A stretch of DNA of 64,000 bases, taken from the NCBI RefSeq assembly GCF_022810765.1, contig NZ_CP094494.1:2976001-3040000 (forward strand), written 5' to 3'. Both the position numbers and the translations under genes were made by a program. Below the pieces are notes generated by a model that was not told where the DNA came from, searched no databases, and saw only the letters and a program-made list of their open reading frames with translations. This stretch comes from Winogradskyella sp. MH6. Lineage in GTDB: Bacteria; Bacteroidota; Bacteroidia; Flavobacteriales; Flavobacteriaceae. Positions 55,813 through 63,999 of this stretch are shown here, in pieces. How positions within the stretch are numbered: position 1 is the stretch's first letter; the number at the start of each line of letters is the position of its first letter.

Positions 55813-57063
55813 ATGGAAGAAAAATTTAGACAGAAACAAGTTCAGCTTGATGCAGATAGTAGCACAGGTAAAATTAAAATTGAGAAGCTTTGTTCTCTAA
55901 TCGAAAATCATCCTTATAAAGAGGATGTCTACAAAATGTTTGATATAGATGGTATTCGGAATGAGTATATTTCTATAGATTTCGTTGACTTAATTTACAA
56001 AAAAGTTAATCACTATATAACTAAGTATCGTCGCTATAAAATAATAGCACAAACTAAAGATATTGATGTTTATGAAGAAGTAATTTCTGGAAGTAGCGAC
56101 ACTAATATTGTTTTTAATTTTGAAGAGTATGTAGAGATTGATGAAATTAAAGTAAACTTAAAAACAATAGCCTTATATGATTCTAAGAATACATTTTTAG
56201 ATGAATATGCAATGACAAAATATGCTAACAATTTATTTAAAATTGGGCAAGCATCTCTTGCCAACTATAATGTACAGTACTTTAAAGAGATGGCAAAGAA
56301 TACTGACGGTTATAATAAAGAGAAAAGCTACCGTTTAGTTGAACATGAAAATGTAAATTATCTACGTGGTATAACTTCTACACGTTACTATGAATATGGG
56401 ATTGATTTCACTTTTGTTGTAGGTATGTTAAGCCTTCATAAAAATATGAAAGCTAATCATGGTATAGAGTATAAAATAAAAAATGTAGCAATCAGTGAAT
56501 CAAAATTAGAGATGATTGTCTCAGAAAAGCATATAAAAGATGCAGGTAAATTTGGATATGTATCAACAGCAGTTAAAATTACTACAAATGATTTAGGTAC
56601 TGGTTCTTTAAACTTTGTAAATGTTATTAATGTAATGCAAAAAGATTCAACAGGATTTTACTTGATACCAAAAAAAAATTCAATTGTTGAGAATAGTTCG
56701 TTAGTGATTAATCACAATACCAAGCCGGAAAATGTTTTTACTGCTTTAAAAGATTTAGATGGTATTCTTAACACGGCTGATAGTTTTATAGAAGAACTTA
56801 ATGCTGTTAAAACAATTAAAACTCCAGATGAACTCAGAGTTAAAATTCTAGCTAAAATACAGTCACCTCGCAGTAGCTTTAAATCTATTAAAAAGCTTTC
56901 AGATATTTTCGGTAGAAAAATTGATAACGAAGTTAGTAACTTTAAAAAGCTTTTAGAAATGTGTAACAAAGCAGAAGAACTGAATATAGAATATGATTTA
57001 AAAGATAAATTACGCTATATTATTTCAGATATTATTCTTTACGGCAAGCACAGAGATAATTAA
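55813..57063 (+). CDS. Large protein of unknown function, weakly DUF932-like
   Basis: This 416-residue, cytoplasmic, AT-rich-coded protein contains VNYLRGITSTRYYEYGIDFT near residue 185 and GYVSTAVKITTNDLGTGSLN near residue 256. These are reminiscent of phage/plasmid DUF932 proteins, which share 'YLRGxxSxRY', but the match is weak. The C-terminal third is helical and charged. It lies immediately upstream (38 bp) of the DarT-like gene and may be part of the same transcript. Confidence 0.6.
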   Translation: MEEKFRQKQVQLDADSSTGKIKIEKLCSLIENHPYKEDVYKMFDIDGIRNEYISIDFVDLIYKKVNHYITKYRRYKIIAQTKDIDVYEEVISGSSDTNIVFNFEEYVEIDEIKVNLKTIALYDSKNTFLDEYAMTKYANNLFKIGQASLANYNVQYFKEMAKNTDGYNKEKSYRLVEHENVNYLRGITSTRYYEYGIDFTFVVGMLSLHKNMKANHGIEYKIKNVAISESKLEMIVSEKHIKDAGKFGYVSTAVKITTNDLGTGSLNFVNVINVMQKDSTGFYLIPKKNSIVENSSLVINHNTKPENVFTALKDLDGILNTADSFIEELNAVKTIKTPDELRVKILAKIQSPRSSFKSIKKLSDIFGRKIDNEVSNFKKLLEMCNKAEELNIEYDLKDKLRYIISDIILYGKHRDN

Positions 57064-57078
57064 CATAAAAGAAAGACT

Positions 57079-57099
57079 ATGAAAAAAAAAATACAATAA
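57079..57099 (+). CDS. Possible leader mini-ORF of the DarT-like gene
   Basis: A six-codon frame (MKKKIQ, with a run of ten A residues) follows an AAAGAAAG stretch and ends 2 bases before the toxin start at 57102. The toxin frame is itself open upstream to 57069. Either translational coupling or slippage on the A-run could affect toxin synthesis. It may simply be chance AT-rich sequence. Confidence 0.25.
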   Translation: MKKKIQ

Positions 57100-57101
57100 A
57101 T

Positions 57102-58436
57102 ATGGAAATACCAGATGAATACAAAGGCAAATACTTTTATCATTTTACTCACATTGAAAATCTAGAATCTATTTTAGAAAATGGTTTTTTAAGTACAAAT
57201 CAAAAAGAGGCTTTAAAGTTAAATCATATTAATGTGGCCTCTGAGAATATCCAGACTAGGCGTAGCTCTATGGACGTGACATGCGCACCAAATGGAAAAG
57301 TCCACGACTATGTTCCCTTTTATTTGTCCTCAACTAATCCTATGGTTTTAGCTGTTGTAAATGGAAAGAATGTAGATCAAATAGATTTAATTTTCTTTGC
57401 TATTCCAATTAAAAAATTAACTGAAGAATCAGTTGTATATACGAATGCATCAGCTAATACAATTATTCCGCCAGATTTTTTCAACAACCCAAAAGACCTA
57501 GACCAGCTGAATTGGGAAGCAATCGATTCTAGAAAATGGAGCAATAAAGATGATGATTGGAAGCATGAAAGGATGGCTGAAGTTTTAGTAAATGGTTCAG
57601 TCCCTATTGATTGGATTGAGAAAGTAATTGTATGGAACAAATATAGAAAAGATAGAGTAATCAAAACTTTTGAAAATTATGGATTAAATGCACCTGAGAT
57701 TAAATACTCATTAAATGGTAGACATTTTTATTATACAAAATTTGCAATTGGAAGAGAGAATGAAACTCTTGTTACTGGTCCTAAACATTTGAAAAGTTTA
57801 TTGATTGATGTTATTAAGAAAATTAAATCTAATAGAGAGACTAATCATGAATACTCATATGATAGTCTAAAGGATTTACTATTTGCCATCAAGGAAGATT
57901 TTTGTGTTATTCCTGAACTAAAAGGAATATATGAACTAGAAACTATTAATGATGTTCATGAAAATAATGTCAGTGATCATACATTGAAGGTTGTTAAAAA
58001 CCTCAAAAAAAATCAATACTATAAAGATTTAAATAAAAGGCGAAAAAAGATAGTCAAGTTAGCTGCATATTTGCATGACATAGGCAAAGGTCCCAAGAAG
58101 AAATGGAGAGATGGTAAACAACCAGCATATCCCGATCATCCTGTTGACTCATTATTAATGTTACAACGAATATTATCTGAGGATATAAAGGATATTAAAA
58201 ATTCAGAGATTAAAATAATATGTAAATTAGTTGGCTATCATGATTTGTTAGGTGATATTGTAGGTAAAGGAAGAAGCAAAAGTCAATTATTTAGTATTAT
58301 AGAAAATGAAAAAGAGCTAATGATGCTTATTGCTCTTTCAATGGCAGATGTTCAAGCAATTAATACATTTTGGTATAATGACTTAAAACATGCTATACCA
58401 GATATAATTAAAGAGGTTAAAGAAAATTTAGCGTGA
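57102..58436 (+). CDS. darT: DarT-type DNA ADP-ribosyltransferase with C-terminal HD domain
   Basis: Residues about 8-215 match DarT toxins, which attach ADP-ribose from NAD to thymidine in single-stranded DNA. YHFTHIENLESILENGFLS is the N-terminal substrate/NAD loop, NIQTRRSSMDV carries the conserved arginines (53-54), VHDYVPFYLSSTNPM is a family block, and ERMAEVLV holds the catalytic glutamate (Glu160). Residues about 285-420 are an HD phosphohydrolase-like domain with His293, LHDIGKG (His325-Asp326), PDHP (His346), GYHD (380-381) and the late aspartate in SMADVQA. The metal ligands look intact. Fusion of an HD domain to DarT is unusual. It overlaps the antitoxin gene by 4 bp (GTGA). Confidence 0.85.
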   Translation: MEIPDEYKGKYFYHFTHIENLESILENGFLSTNQKEALKLNHINVASENIQTRRSSMDVTCAPNGKVHDYVPFYLSSTNPMVLAVVNGKNVDQIDLIFFAIPIKKLTEESVVYTNASANTIIPPDFFNNPKDLDQLNWEAIDSRKWSNKDDDWKHERMAEVLVNGSVPIDWIEKVIVWNKYRKDRVIKTFENYGLNAPEIKYSLNGRHFYYTKFAIGRENETLVTGPKHLKSLLIDVIKKIKSNRETNHEYSYDSLKDLLFAIKEDFCVIPELKGIYELETINDVHENNVSDHTLKVVKNLKKNQYYKDLNKRRKKIVKLAAYLHDIGKGPKKKWRDGKQPAYPDHPVDSLLMLQRILSEDIKDIKNSEIKIICKLVGYHDLLGDIVGKGRSKSQLFSIIENEKELMMLIALSMADVQAINTFWYNDLKHAIPDIIKEVKENLA

Positions 58437-59572
58437 TAAAATTTGTAAAAGGAAATTTTTTTGATTTTGATGCAGACATAATGATAAACACCGTTAACTG
58501 CGTTGGTGTAATGGGTGCTGGTGCTGCTTTACAATTCAAAACTAAATTTCCTAAAATGTTTAAAGATTATGCTTTAGCTTGTAGTAAAGGTGAAGTAAAA
58601 ATAGGGAAAGGACATATTTGGAAAGAAGATAATATGTTCAAGTCTTTGACTATTATTAATTTTCCAACAAAAGACCATTGGAAGAATCCATCTGAATATA
58701 TATTTATAGAAAAGGGTTTAACCTGGTTAAAAGAAATTCTTCAGTCATATAATAATTTGACTGTTACTGTTCCTGCATTAGGTTGTGGACATGGCGGATT
58801 AGATTGGTCCATTGTTAAAGAATTGATTAAAAAAGAACTGAGTGATTCTAATAATACAATTTTAGTTTTTGAACCAAAAAGTTCAACTAAAATTAATTTA
58901 TCAAAAGAAATTAATGACCTTTTAATTAAAAATAATATTAATAGAATTTCGCCAAATGATAATATCTATCCTAAAAAAATTAAAGGCCGATCGTCAAAAG
59001 AAATATACTTTAAAGGAAATACAGAATTATTATTAAAGAAAAATATAGCAATTGTAGTAACATCGAAACCAGAAGAAAGAGAGAAAAAGGCACTAGAACT
59101 TTTTATTGATGCTTTGCCCAACAATGACTTTGTCTTTTTGATGGGCTTTAGCAATAGTTATGAAATAGATATAGTGAAAAAAATACTTGATAGAGGATTT
59201 AAAACTATTCTTGTGCTACCCTTTGGAATATTAAATCTGAAAGTACGTAAAGATTTAAAAGAAAGTTGGAGTTTTAAAAATATATTAGTTGCCTCAATTA
59301 CAAATCCTAACGATAGTTGGAAGAGCTATGAAAGTATCAATGCTCTCAAATTTCGAATAAAAATATCTGACATTATTTTAATTAACAGTTTGAATTTTGA
59401 TAAACTGAAGATGTTTAATAATGAGCTTGAATCAAATGATAGTAAAAAATTCTTTTTGAATTATTGGAATAATAACATAGATTTTTATAAGAATATTTCT
59501 GCAGAAAAAATCGGAATCAATCCTAAAACCAATAAACCTAACACGACTAAAGTTCTTGAAGCCTTAAAATAA
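58433..59572 (+). CDS. darG: DarG-type macro-domain antitoxin with C-terminal DprA/SLOG-like domain
   Basis: Residues 1-150 form a macro domain of the DarG/TARG1 type: INTVNCVGVMGAGAALQFK (18-36) is the ADP-ribose loop, INFPTKDHW contains the catalytic lysine (Lys80), and PALGCGHGGLDW (114-125) is the second loop. This domain removes ADP-ribose from DNA. Residues about 203-345 read as a DprA/SLOG-type Rossmann domain: IAIVVTSKPEEREKKALELF, then FVFLMGFSNSYEIDIVKKIL and KTILVLPFGILN, then FRIKISDIILINS. The last 30 residues (NPKTNKPN) are a basic tail. The start is a GTG overlapping the toxin's stop by 4 bp. Confidence 0.82.
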   Translation: MIKFVKGNFFDFDADIMINTVNCVGVMGAGAALQFKTKFPKMFKDYALACSKGEVKIGKGHIWKEDNMFKSLTIINFPTKDHWKNPSEYIFIEKGLTWLKEILQSYNNLTVTVPALGCGHGGLDWSIVKELIKKELSDSNNTILVFEPKSSTKINLSKEINDLLIKNNINRISPNDNIYPKKIKGRSSKEIYFKGNTELLLKKNIAIVVTSKPEEREKKALELFIDALPNNDFVFLMGFSNSYEIDIVKKILDRGFKTILVLPFGILNLKVRKDLKESWSFKNILVASITNPNDSWKSYESINALKFRIKISDIILINSLNFDKLKMFNNELESNDSKKFFLNYWNNNIDFYKNISAEKIGINPKTNKPNTTKVLEALK

Positions 59573-59620
59573 TTTAAACGTTAATAGCTATTCTACACTA
59601 AATTAAACTACACTACTCTC

Positions 59621-60520
59621 TTATCGTTGTTTCGTGTAAAGAGTGTTGATAAACGATGAATTATCCCTAAGCTCTTCAATCACTTGTGCATCTACCCAGA
59701 AGATGTCTACGTTTTCGTAATTGTCTGAGCCCATGTTTCGGGAAAAGAATAGGTATTTGCCATCTGGTGTGACGCTTGCTGAGGCTTCCCATGCTTTGGT
59801 ATTTATCTTATCTCCCAGATTGATGGCGTTTCCCCAAGTGCCATCTGGCTGTTTGAAGCTGATGTAGATGTCTGAGCTGCCGTTGCCTTCTTCCCTTACG
59901 GCATCCCATAAGAGGTAGGACTCGTTTGGTGCTATAAAGGGATGGTTAAAGTTTTTGATGCCTGTGTTGATGGCGGCGCTTAGTGCTTTGGGTGTTTGGT
60001 GCTTGCCGTCTACTTGCTCTGCATAGCGTATGGGGAATTTGGGTTGGTCTTTGTGGTAGGTATCAAAATAATAGTTACCGTTGGCTGCGGATGAGAGGCG
60101 CATAATGCGTTGGTTGCTAAATGGGGCTTTGAGCTGTTTGACTTGCGACCATCCGTTTGGGGTGCGTTCTCTGTATTTGTTGCCGAGATGCATGGTTTTG
60201 CCGTTTGGTGAAATGACGGGTTGCCCTATGTAATTGGATACGATTTCTTGTTGCCATTGGTTGTTTTTGTATATGTACCTTAGCATTTTGGCGTCTTTGT
60301 GGGTTCCTCCTTGTTTGATATAGTAGAACTCTTGCATGTTGGGTGTAAAGACTCCGCTGTATTCGTAATGTTCTGTTGATACCATGCCTGGTGCAAAGGG
60401 TATTGGTGTGTTGCCTGGTGGTTGCTGGCCCAGGTAGGGTTGGGCTATGGTTGTTGTGTTTTTGGTGTTGGTGGTACAGGCTGTTATGGTTAGGGCTAGG
60501 GTTAGTAGTGTTGTTTTCAT
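59621..60520 (-). CDS. Lipoprotein with WD40/PD40-like beta propeller
   Basis: This 299-residue protein carries the lipobox LTITAC (Cys15). The mature part contains propeller repeats: YIKQGGTHKDAKMLRYI, PVISPNGKTMHLGNKY, SVTPDGKYLFFSRNMGSD. The last of these is a classic PD40/TolB-like blade. The GC-richer coding (third positions C and G are common) contrasts with the very AT-rich DarG gene 48 bp away. This break marks the right boundary of the accessory core. Confidence 0.78.
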   Translation of the reverse strand: MKTTLLTLALTITACTTNTKNTTTIAQPYLGQQPPGNTPIPFAPGMVSTEHYEYSGVFTPNMQEFYYIKQGGTHKDAKMLRYIYKNNQWQQEIVSNYIGQPVISPNGKTMHLGNKYRERTPNGWSQVKQLKAPFSNQRIMRLSSAANGNYYFDTYHKDQPKFPIRYAEQVDGKHQTPKALSAAINTGIKNFNHPFIAPNESYLLWDAVREEGNGSSDIYISFKQPDGTWGNAINLGDKINTKAWEASASVTPDGKYLFFSRNMGSDNYENVDIFWVDAQVIEELRDNSSFINTLYTKQR

Positions 60521-61766
60521 GGGTTTGGTTTTTTGGTTCTTGATACGTTTTTAATTGCTTTGGTGGTGATTGAAAATGCTTGGATTGACGTGGTTTGTTT
60601 GTTTTTTTTGAGATTCCTTCGCTATGCTCGGAATGACAATGGTAAGGTCATTGCGAGTGAGGTACGAGCGAAGCAATCTAAGCGTTGGGTATGTTACCTT
60701 TTATGAGACTGCTTCGTTCCTCGCAGTGACAGTTGGGGTTTTGTTTTTTTCTTTTATAGACTGTTCTGTTTCTTGTGTGTTGGTTTGTGTTTTTATTTTT
60801 CTACGTTCATTTTTATTCGTCGATATTCATTGTTTAAGACATCTTGAATTCTTCTTGAGAAATTCTTGTACTTAAATGAGATGCTGAATCAAGTTCAGCA
60901 TGACAATAATGGCTTCCAAGGCTTCAGCCATTCTTAACGGATTTTGTTTATTATACTGCTGACAGCAGGTTCCGACTGTGTCGGAATTGGGTTTGACGGT
61001 CTTTGTGTGTTTTGTTTATGTTCGTTCTCGATACATTTTATTCTCATGCTTCGAATAAAACACTCGAACTGACGTAATGTATGTGTTGTTTTTATGAGAC
61101 TGCTTCGTTTCTTGCAGTGACGGTTTGGGTTTTGTTTTGTTGCTTTGATGAGATCCTGAAACGAGTTCAGGATGACAGATCGTTTGGTTATTTTTTTTGG
61201 ATTATGGTTATTGATATACATGTTTTTCTTACGTTCATTTTTATTCGTCGATATTCATTGTTTAAGACATCTTGAGTTCTTCTTGAGAAATTCTTGTACT
61301 TAAATGAGATGCTGAATCAAGTTCAGCATGACAATAATGGCTTCCAAGGTTTCAGCCATTCTTAACGGATTTTGTTTATATATACTGCTGACAGCGGGTT
61401 CCGACTGTGTCGGAATTTGGGTTTGACGGTCTTTGTGTGTTTTGTTTATGTTGGTTCTCGATACAAAATGCTTTCAGCATTTTACTCGAACTGACGTAAT
61501 GCATGTGTGCTTTTTATGAGACTGCTTCGTTCCTCGCAGTGACGGTTTACTTTTGTTTTGTTGCTTTGATGAGATCCTGAAACGAGTTCAGGATGACAAA
61601 TCGTTTGGTTGTTTTTTCTGGGTTATGGTTCTCGATACGTTTTATTCTCATGCTTCGAATAAAACACTCGAACTGACGTGGTTTGTGTGTTTTCTTTTTG
61701 AGACTGCTTCGTTCCTCGCAGTGACGGTTGGGGTTTTGTTTTATTTTCTGTTTTGAGATTCCTTCG
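60521..61766. repeat. Repeat field B: interspersed palindromes and long direct repeats
   Basis: This gene-free stretch of about 1.25 kb is made of the same units as field A. The composite segment about 60750-61075 contains the 'ttattcgtcgatattcattgtttaagacatcttga' start, the 'gagatgctgaatcaagttcagcatgacaataatggcttccaagg' unit and 'ctgctgacagca...tccgac.gtgtcgga'. It is nearly identical to 50943-51280 and to about 61215-61500. Further 'gagatcctgaaacgagttcaggatgaca' units lie at 61149 and 61570, and a 'gagattccttcgctatgctcggaatgaca' unit at 61756 runs into the next gene. No transposase is encoded. Confidence 0.9.
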
Positions 61767-62189
61767 CTATGCTCGGAATGACATTTGTTTTTGTTTGGTG
61801 TTTAGTGCCAGGCTTATGAGTAATAGGGTGCTGGCGATGCCGAAACCTAGTATGCCTATGTTGATGCCTAGCAGGGTTTTTTCTGAGCCGTCGAGGTATT
61901 TCATTGATCCTCCGTACAGGTGTTTTATGGTGTATGCCAGTAAGAATCCGCCTGTGACCATGATGCTTAGGATGGCGCTTGTTTTAAGTTGTTTTTTGAC
62001 CCAAACCAGGTACAGGCATAGCATGCCTATTGCTGTGTTGGTGATGAGTTGCCATACTTCGTGAATTTTGGCGTGTGGTGTCCAGTCTGGATTGAAGACA
62101 TGGGTTTGGTTGATTTCGAGTATTGGTACTGCCACTGCATAGAGCATTACGGCAAAAGTGATGCTGTATTGTTGTATTTGCTTAGTCAT
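61767..62189 (-). CDS. Small multi-spanning membrane protein of unknown function
   Basis: The protein has 140 residues and four hydrophobic spans (MLYAVAVPIL, TAIGMLCLYLVW, SILSIMVTGGFLLAYTI, IGILGFGIASTLLLISL). The polar C-terminus (QKQMSFRA) is encoded by the 'cggaatgacatttg' repeat unit at the edge of field B, so the natural end may be altered. It overlaps the upstream serine-hydrolase gene by 8 bp. Confidence 0.65.
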   Translation of the reverse strand: MTKQIQQYSITFAVMLYAVAVPILEINQTHVFNPDWTPHAKIHEVWQLITNTAIGMLCLYLVWVKKQLKTSAILSIMVTGGFLLAYTIKHLYGGSMKYLDGSEKTLLGINIGILGFGIASTLLLISLALNTKQKQMSFRA

Positions 62190-63681
62190 TTTTTAGTGCT
62201 TTTAGTTTTGCCTGTGCATTGTTGCACCAGTGGCAATTGTCTTCTTGTCCGAGTTGTAGTGCCTTGGTAAATGCTGTGATGGCATTTTGGTTTTGGTTGT
62301 ACTTAAGGTAGGCTTCGCCAAGGGAATCCCAAAGGTTACCATCGTTAGGGAATAGTTGTGTGTTTAGTTTTAAGAGTTCTAAGCCCCAAGCTGCGGTGGT
62401 TTCTTTATCCATGCGCTTATACCCTATTCTATTTAAGACTGCTTTGTCGCTGAATGCTGTGCCGAGGTTGCTTTCTAAAAATGCTGGCAGTTGCTGGCTG
62501 TCTTCGGGTTTGTTATGGTTGATGAAGTCATAGACCAGCTGGTAAGTGAGTTTAGTGATTGGCTTTGGTGTATAGTCTTTATCGGATACCATTTTGGCTA
62601 TGTACCATGCTGCGTTTTCAGAATCTTGGTTTAGCCTTGTGTTAGACAGGACAATGATGACCATATCTTCTTCTACAAATCTTAGGATATTGGCAAAATA
62701 GATGCCGTTGCTACCGTTGTGGGTTACGATTTTGGTGTTATTACTGCTTGTGAAAATTGCCCAGCCATAACCATAATGGGATTGTGCTTGTTGGTCTTCG
62801 GCTACGTGTGCTGTTTCTATTTGCTTTAGGGATTCGGCTGTTAAGACTTCATTGTTTTTAAGTGCCTGATGCCATCTGAATAAATCTTGTGTTGTAGCGT
62901 GTATATCGCCTTTGCCGATGCTAAACCAGTGGTTGTTGGTGTCTGGCAATTGTTGTTGTGTGGTTCCCCAATCTCTCCATTCGCCATCGGTATAGTTAAA
63001 ATAATAACCATGTGCCAGTTGCTCGGTACTAAAGTTGATGCTTTTGTAGCCTGTGTGGTTCATGTTGAGTGGTTTGAAAAACTGCTCTTCTAAAAAGGTG
63101 CCATAGACTTGGTTGGAGACCTTCTCGATTATGGCTGCCAGTAGTATGTAGTTGGCATTGGCGTATCTGTGATTTTCGCCAGGTTTGGTTAGTAAGTCGG
63201 CCGTAAAACATAGGTCTAAAAACTCTTGTTTGCTGGCTTCATCGTATCTAAAGCCACCTGTTGCAGGCGAAATACCTGAGGTATGGGTGAGCAGTTGATG
63301 GATGGTAATGTCTTTTTTGTCTTTTGGTACGTTGCTAAAGAACTGTGTTAACTTATCTGATACTTTGAGTTTGCCTTGTTCTACCAGTTTCATGATGGCT
63401 GCTGCGGTAAACTGTTTGGTTACCGACCCTATATTGAAGACGGTTGCCGGGCTGTTTGGGATTTTGTATTCTCTATTTGCCCAACCGTAGCCTTTGGATA
63501 GGATGATTTTATCGTTTTTAGCCACCAATACTGAGGCTGCGTATCCGTTTGCAGCACTGTTTGTTAGGTAGGTGTCTATTCTGTCACTTAGGGCGTTAGT
63601 GTCTGGCGTTACTTGTTGTGCTGCTACCAGATTTAATCCAAGTAGCAGCAACAAGCTGAGTATAATTGATTGGTTTTTCAT
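62182..63681 (-). CDS. Serine hydrolase (beta-lactamase class C-like) with C-terminal TPR
   Basis: This 499-residue protein has a signal peptide (1-21, LLLLLGLNLVAAQ). The serine beta-lactamase/DD-peptidase motifs are SVTK (Ser86-Lys89) and YANANY near residue 172, and an HNGSNG segment near residue 319 takes the place of the K-T-G motif. TPR-like helices follow in the last 80 residues (NLWDSLGEAYLKYNQNQNAI). Such EstB-like proteins are esterases or D-amino-peptidases as well as beta-lactamases; the exact substrate is open. The first gene of a two-gene operon with the membrane protein, it is G/C-richer than the core genes. Confidence 0.85.
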   Translation of the reverse strand: MKNQSIILSLLLLLGLNLVAAQQVTPDTNALSDRIDTYLTNSAANGYAASVLVAKNDKIILSKGYGWANREYKIPNSPATVFNIGSVTKQFTAAAIMKLVEQGKLKVSDKLTQFFSNVPKDKKDITIHQLLTHTSGISPATGGFRYDEASKQEFLDLCFTADLLTKPGENHRYANANYILLAAIIEKVSNQVYGTFLEEQFFKPLNMNHTGYKSINFSTEQLAHGYYFNYTDGEWRDWGTTQQQLPDTNNHWFSIGKGDIHATTQDLFRWHQALKNNEVLTAESLKQIETAHVAEDQQAQSHYGYGWAIFTSSNNTKIVTHNGSNGIYFANILRFVEEDMVIIVLSNTRLNQDSENAAWYIAKMVSDKDYTPKPITKLTYQLVYDFINHNKPEDSQQLPAFLESNLGTAFSDKAVLNRIGYKRMDKETTAAWGLELLKLNTQLFPNDGNLWDSLGEAYLKYNQNQNAITAFTKALQLGQEDNCHWCNNAQAKLKALKND

Positions 63682-63726
63682 GATTGTTAGTTATTACCTA
63701 GTGATAAAAGTTACAACAAAAGTTGA

Positions 63727-63999
63727 TTATAGTACGGTTTCAACTTTAGCATTCCATACTCCTGTTTTGGCAGTTTCTTTTACGAAGTCTGAAAAATCGG
63801 TTGGTTTTCTGCCCAATACCAATTCAATATCGTTTGTAATTTCTGAATTGTTTGGGTTGCCCAAAACTTCGGTAAACAGATATTCTATTAACCATACAAA
63901 GTCTGTTGGTACACCGTGTTGCTTTAGCATGTGCGTGTATGCTGATATGGCAATAGGTATAAATGCGATGTCTCTATGGGTAGCCTGAGCAATTTCTTC
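63727..63999 (-). CDS. NmrA-like NAD(P)-binding protein (partial, N-terminus outside window)
   Basis: The C-terminal 90 residues are present. The frame is open to the window edge (EEIAQATHRDIAFIPIAISA at its left end). The final part reads TNDIELVLGRKPTDFSDFVK, the usual end of NmrA/SDR-type NAD(P)H-binding proteins ('...DDVERLLGRPPRSFEDFVR...'). The N-terminal Rossmann fold is outside the window, so substrate and coenzyme cannot be checked. Confidence 0.65.
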   Translation of the reverse strand, partial: EEIAQATHRDIAFIPIAISAYTHMLKQHGVPTDFVWLIEYLFTEVLGNPNNSEITNDIELVLGRKPTDFSDFVKETAKTGVWNAKVETVL

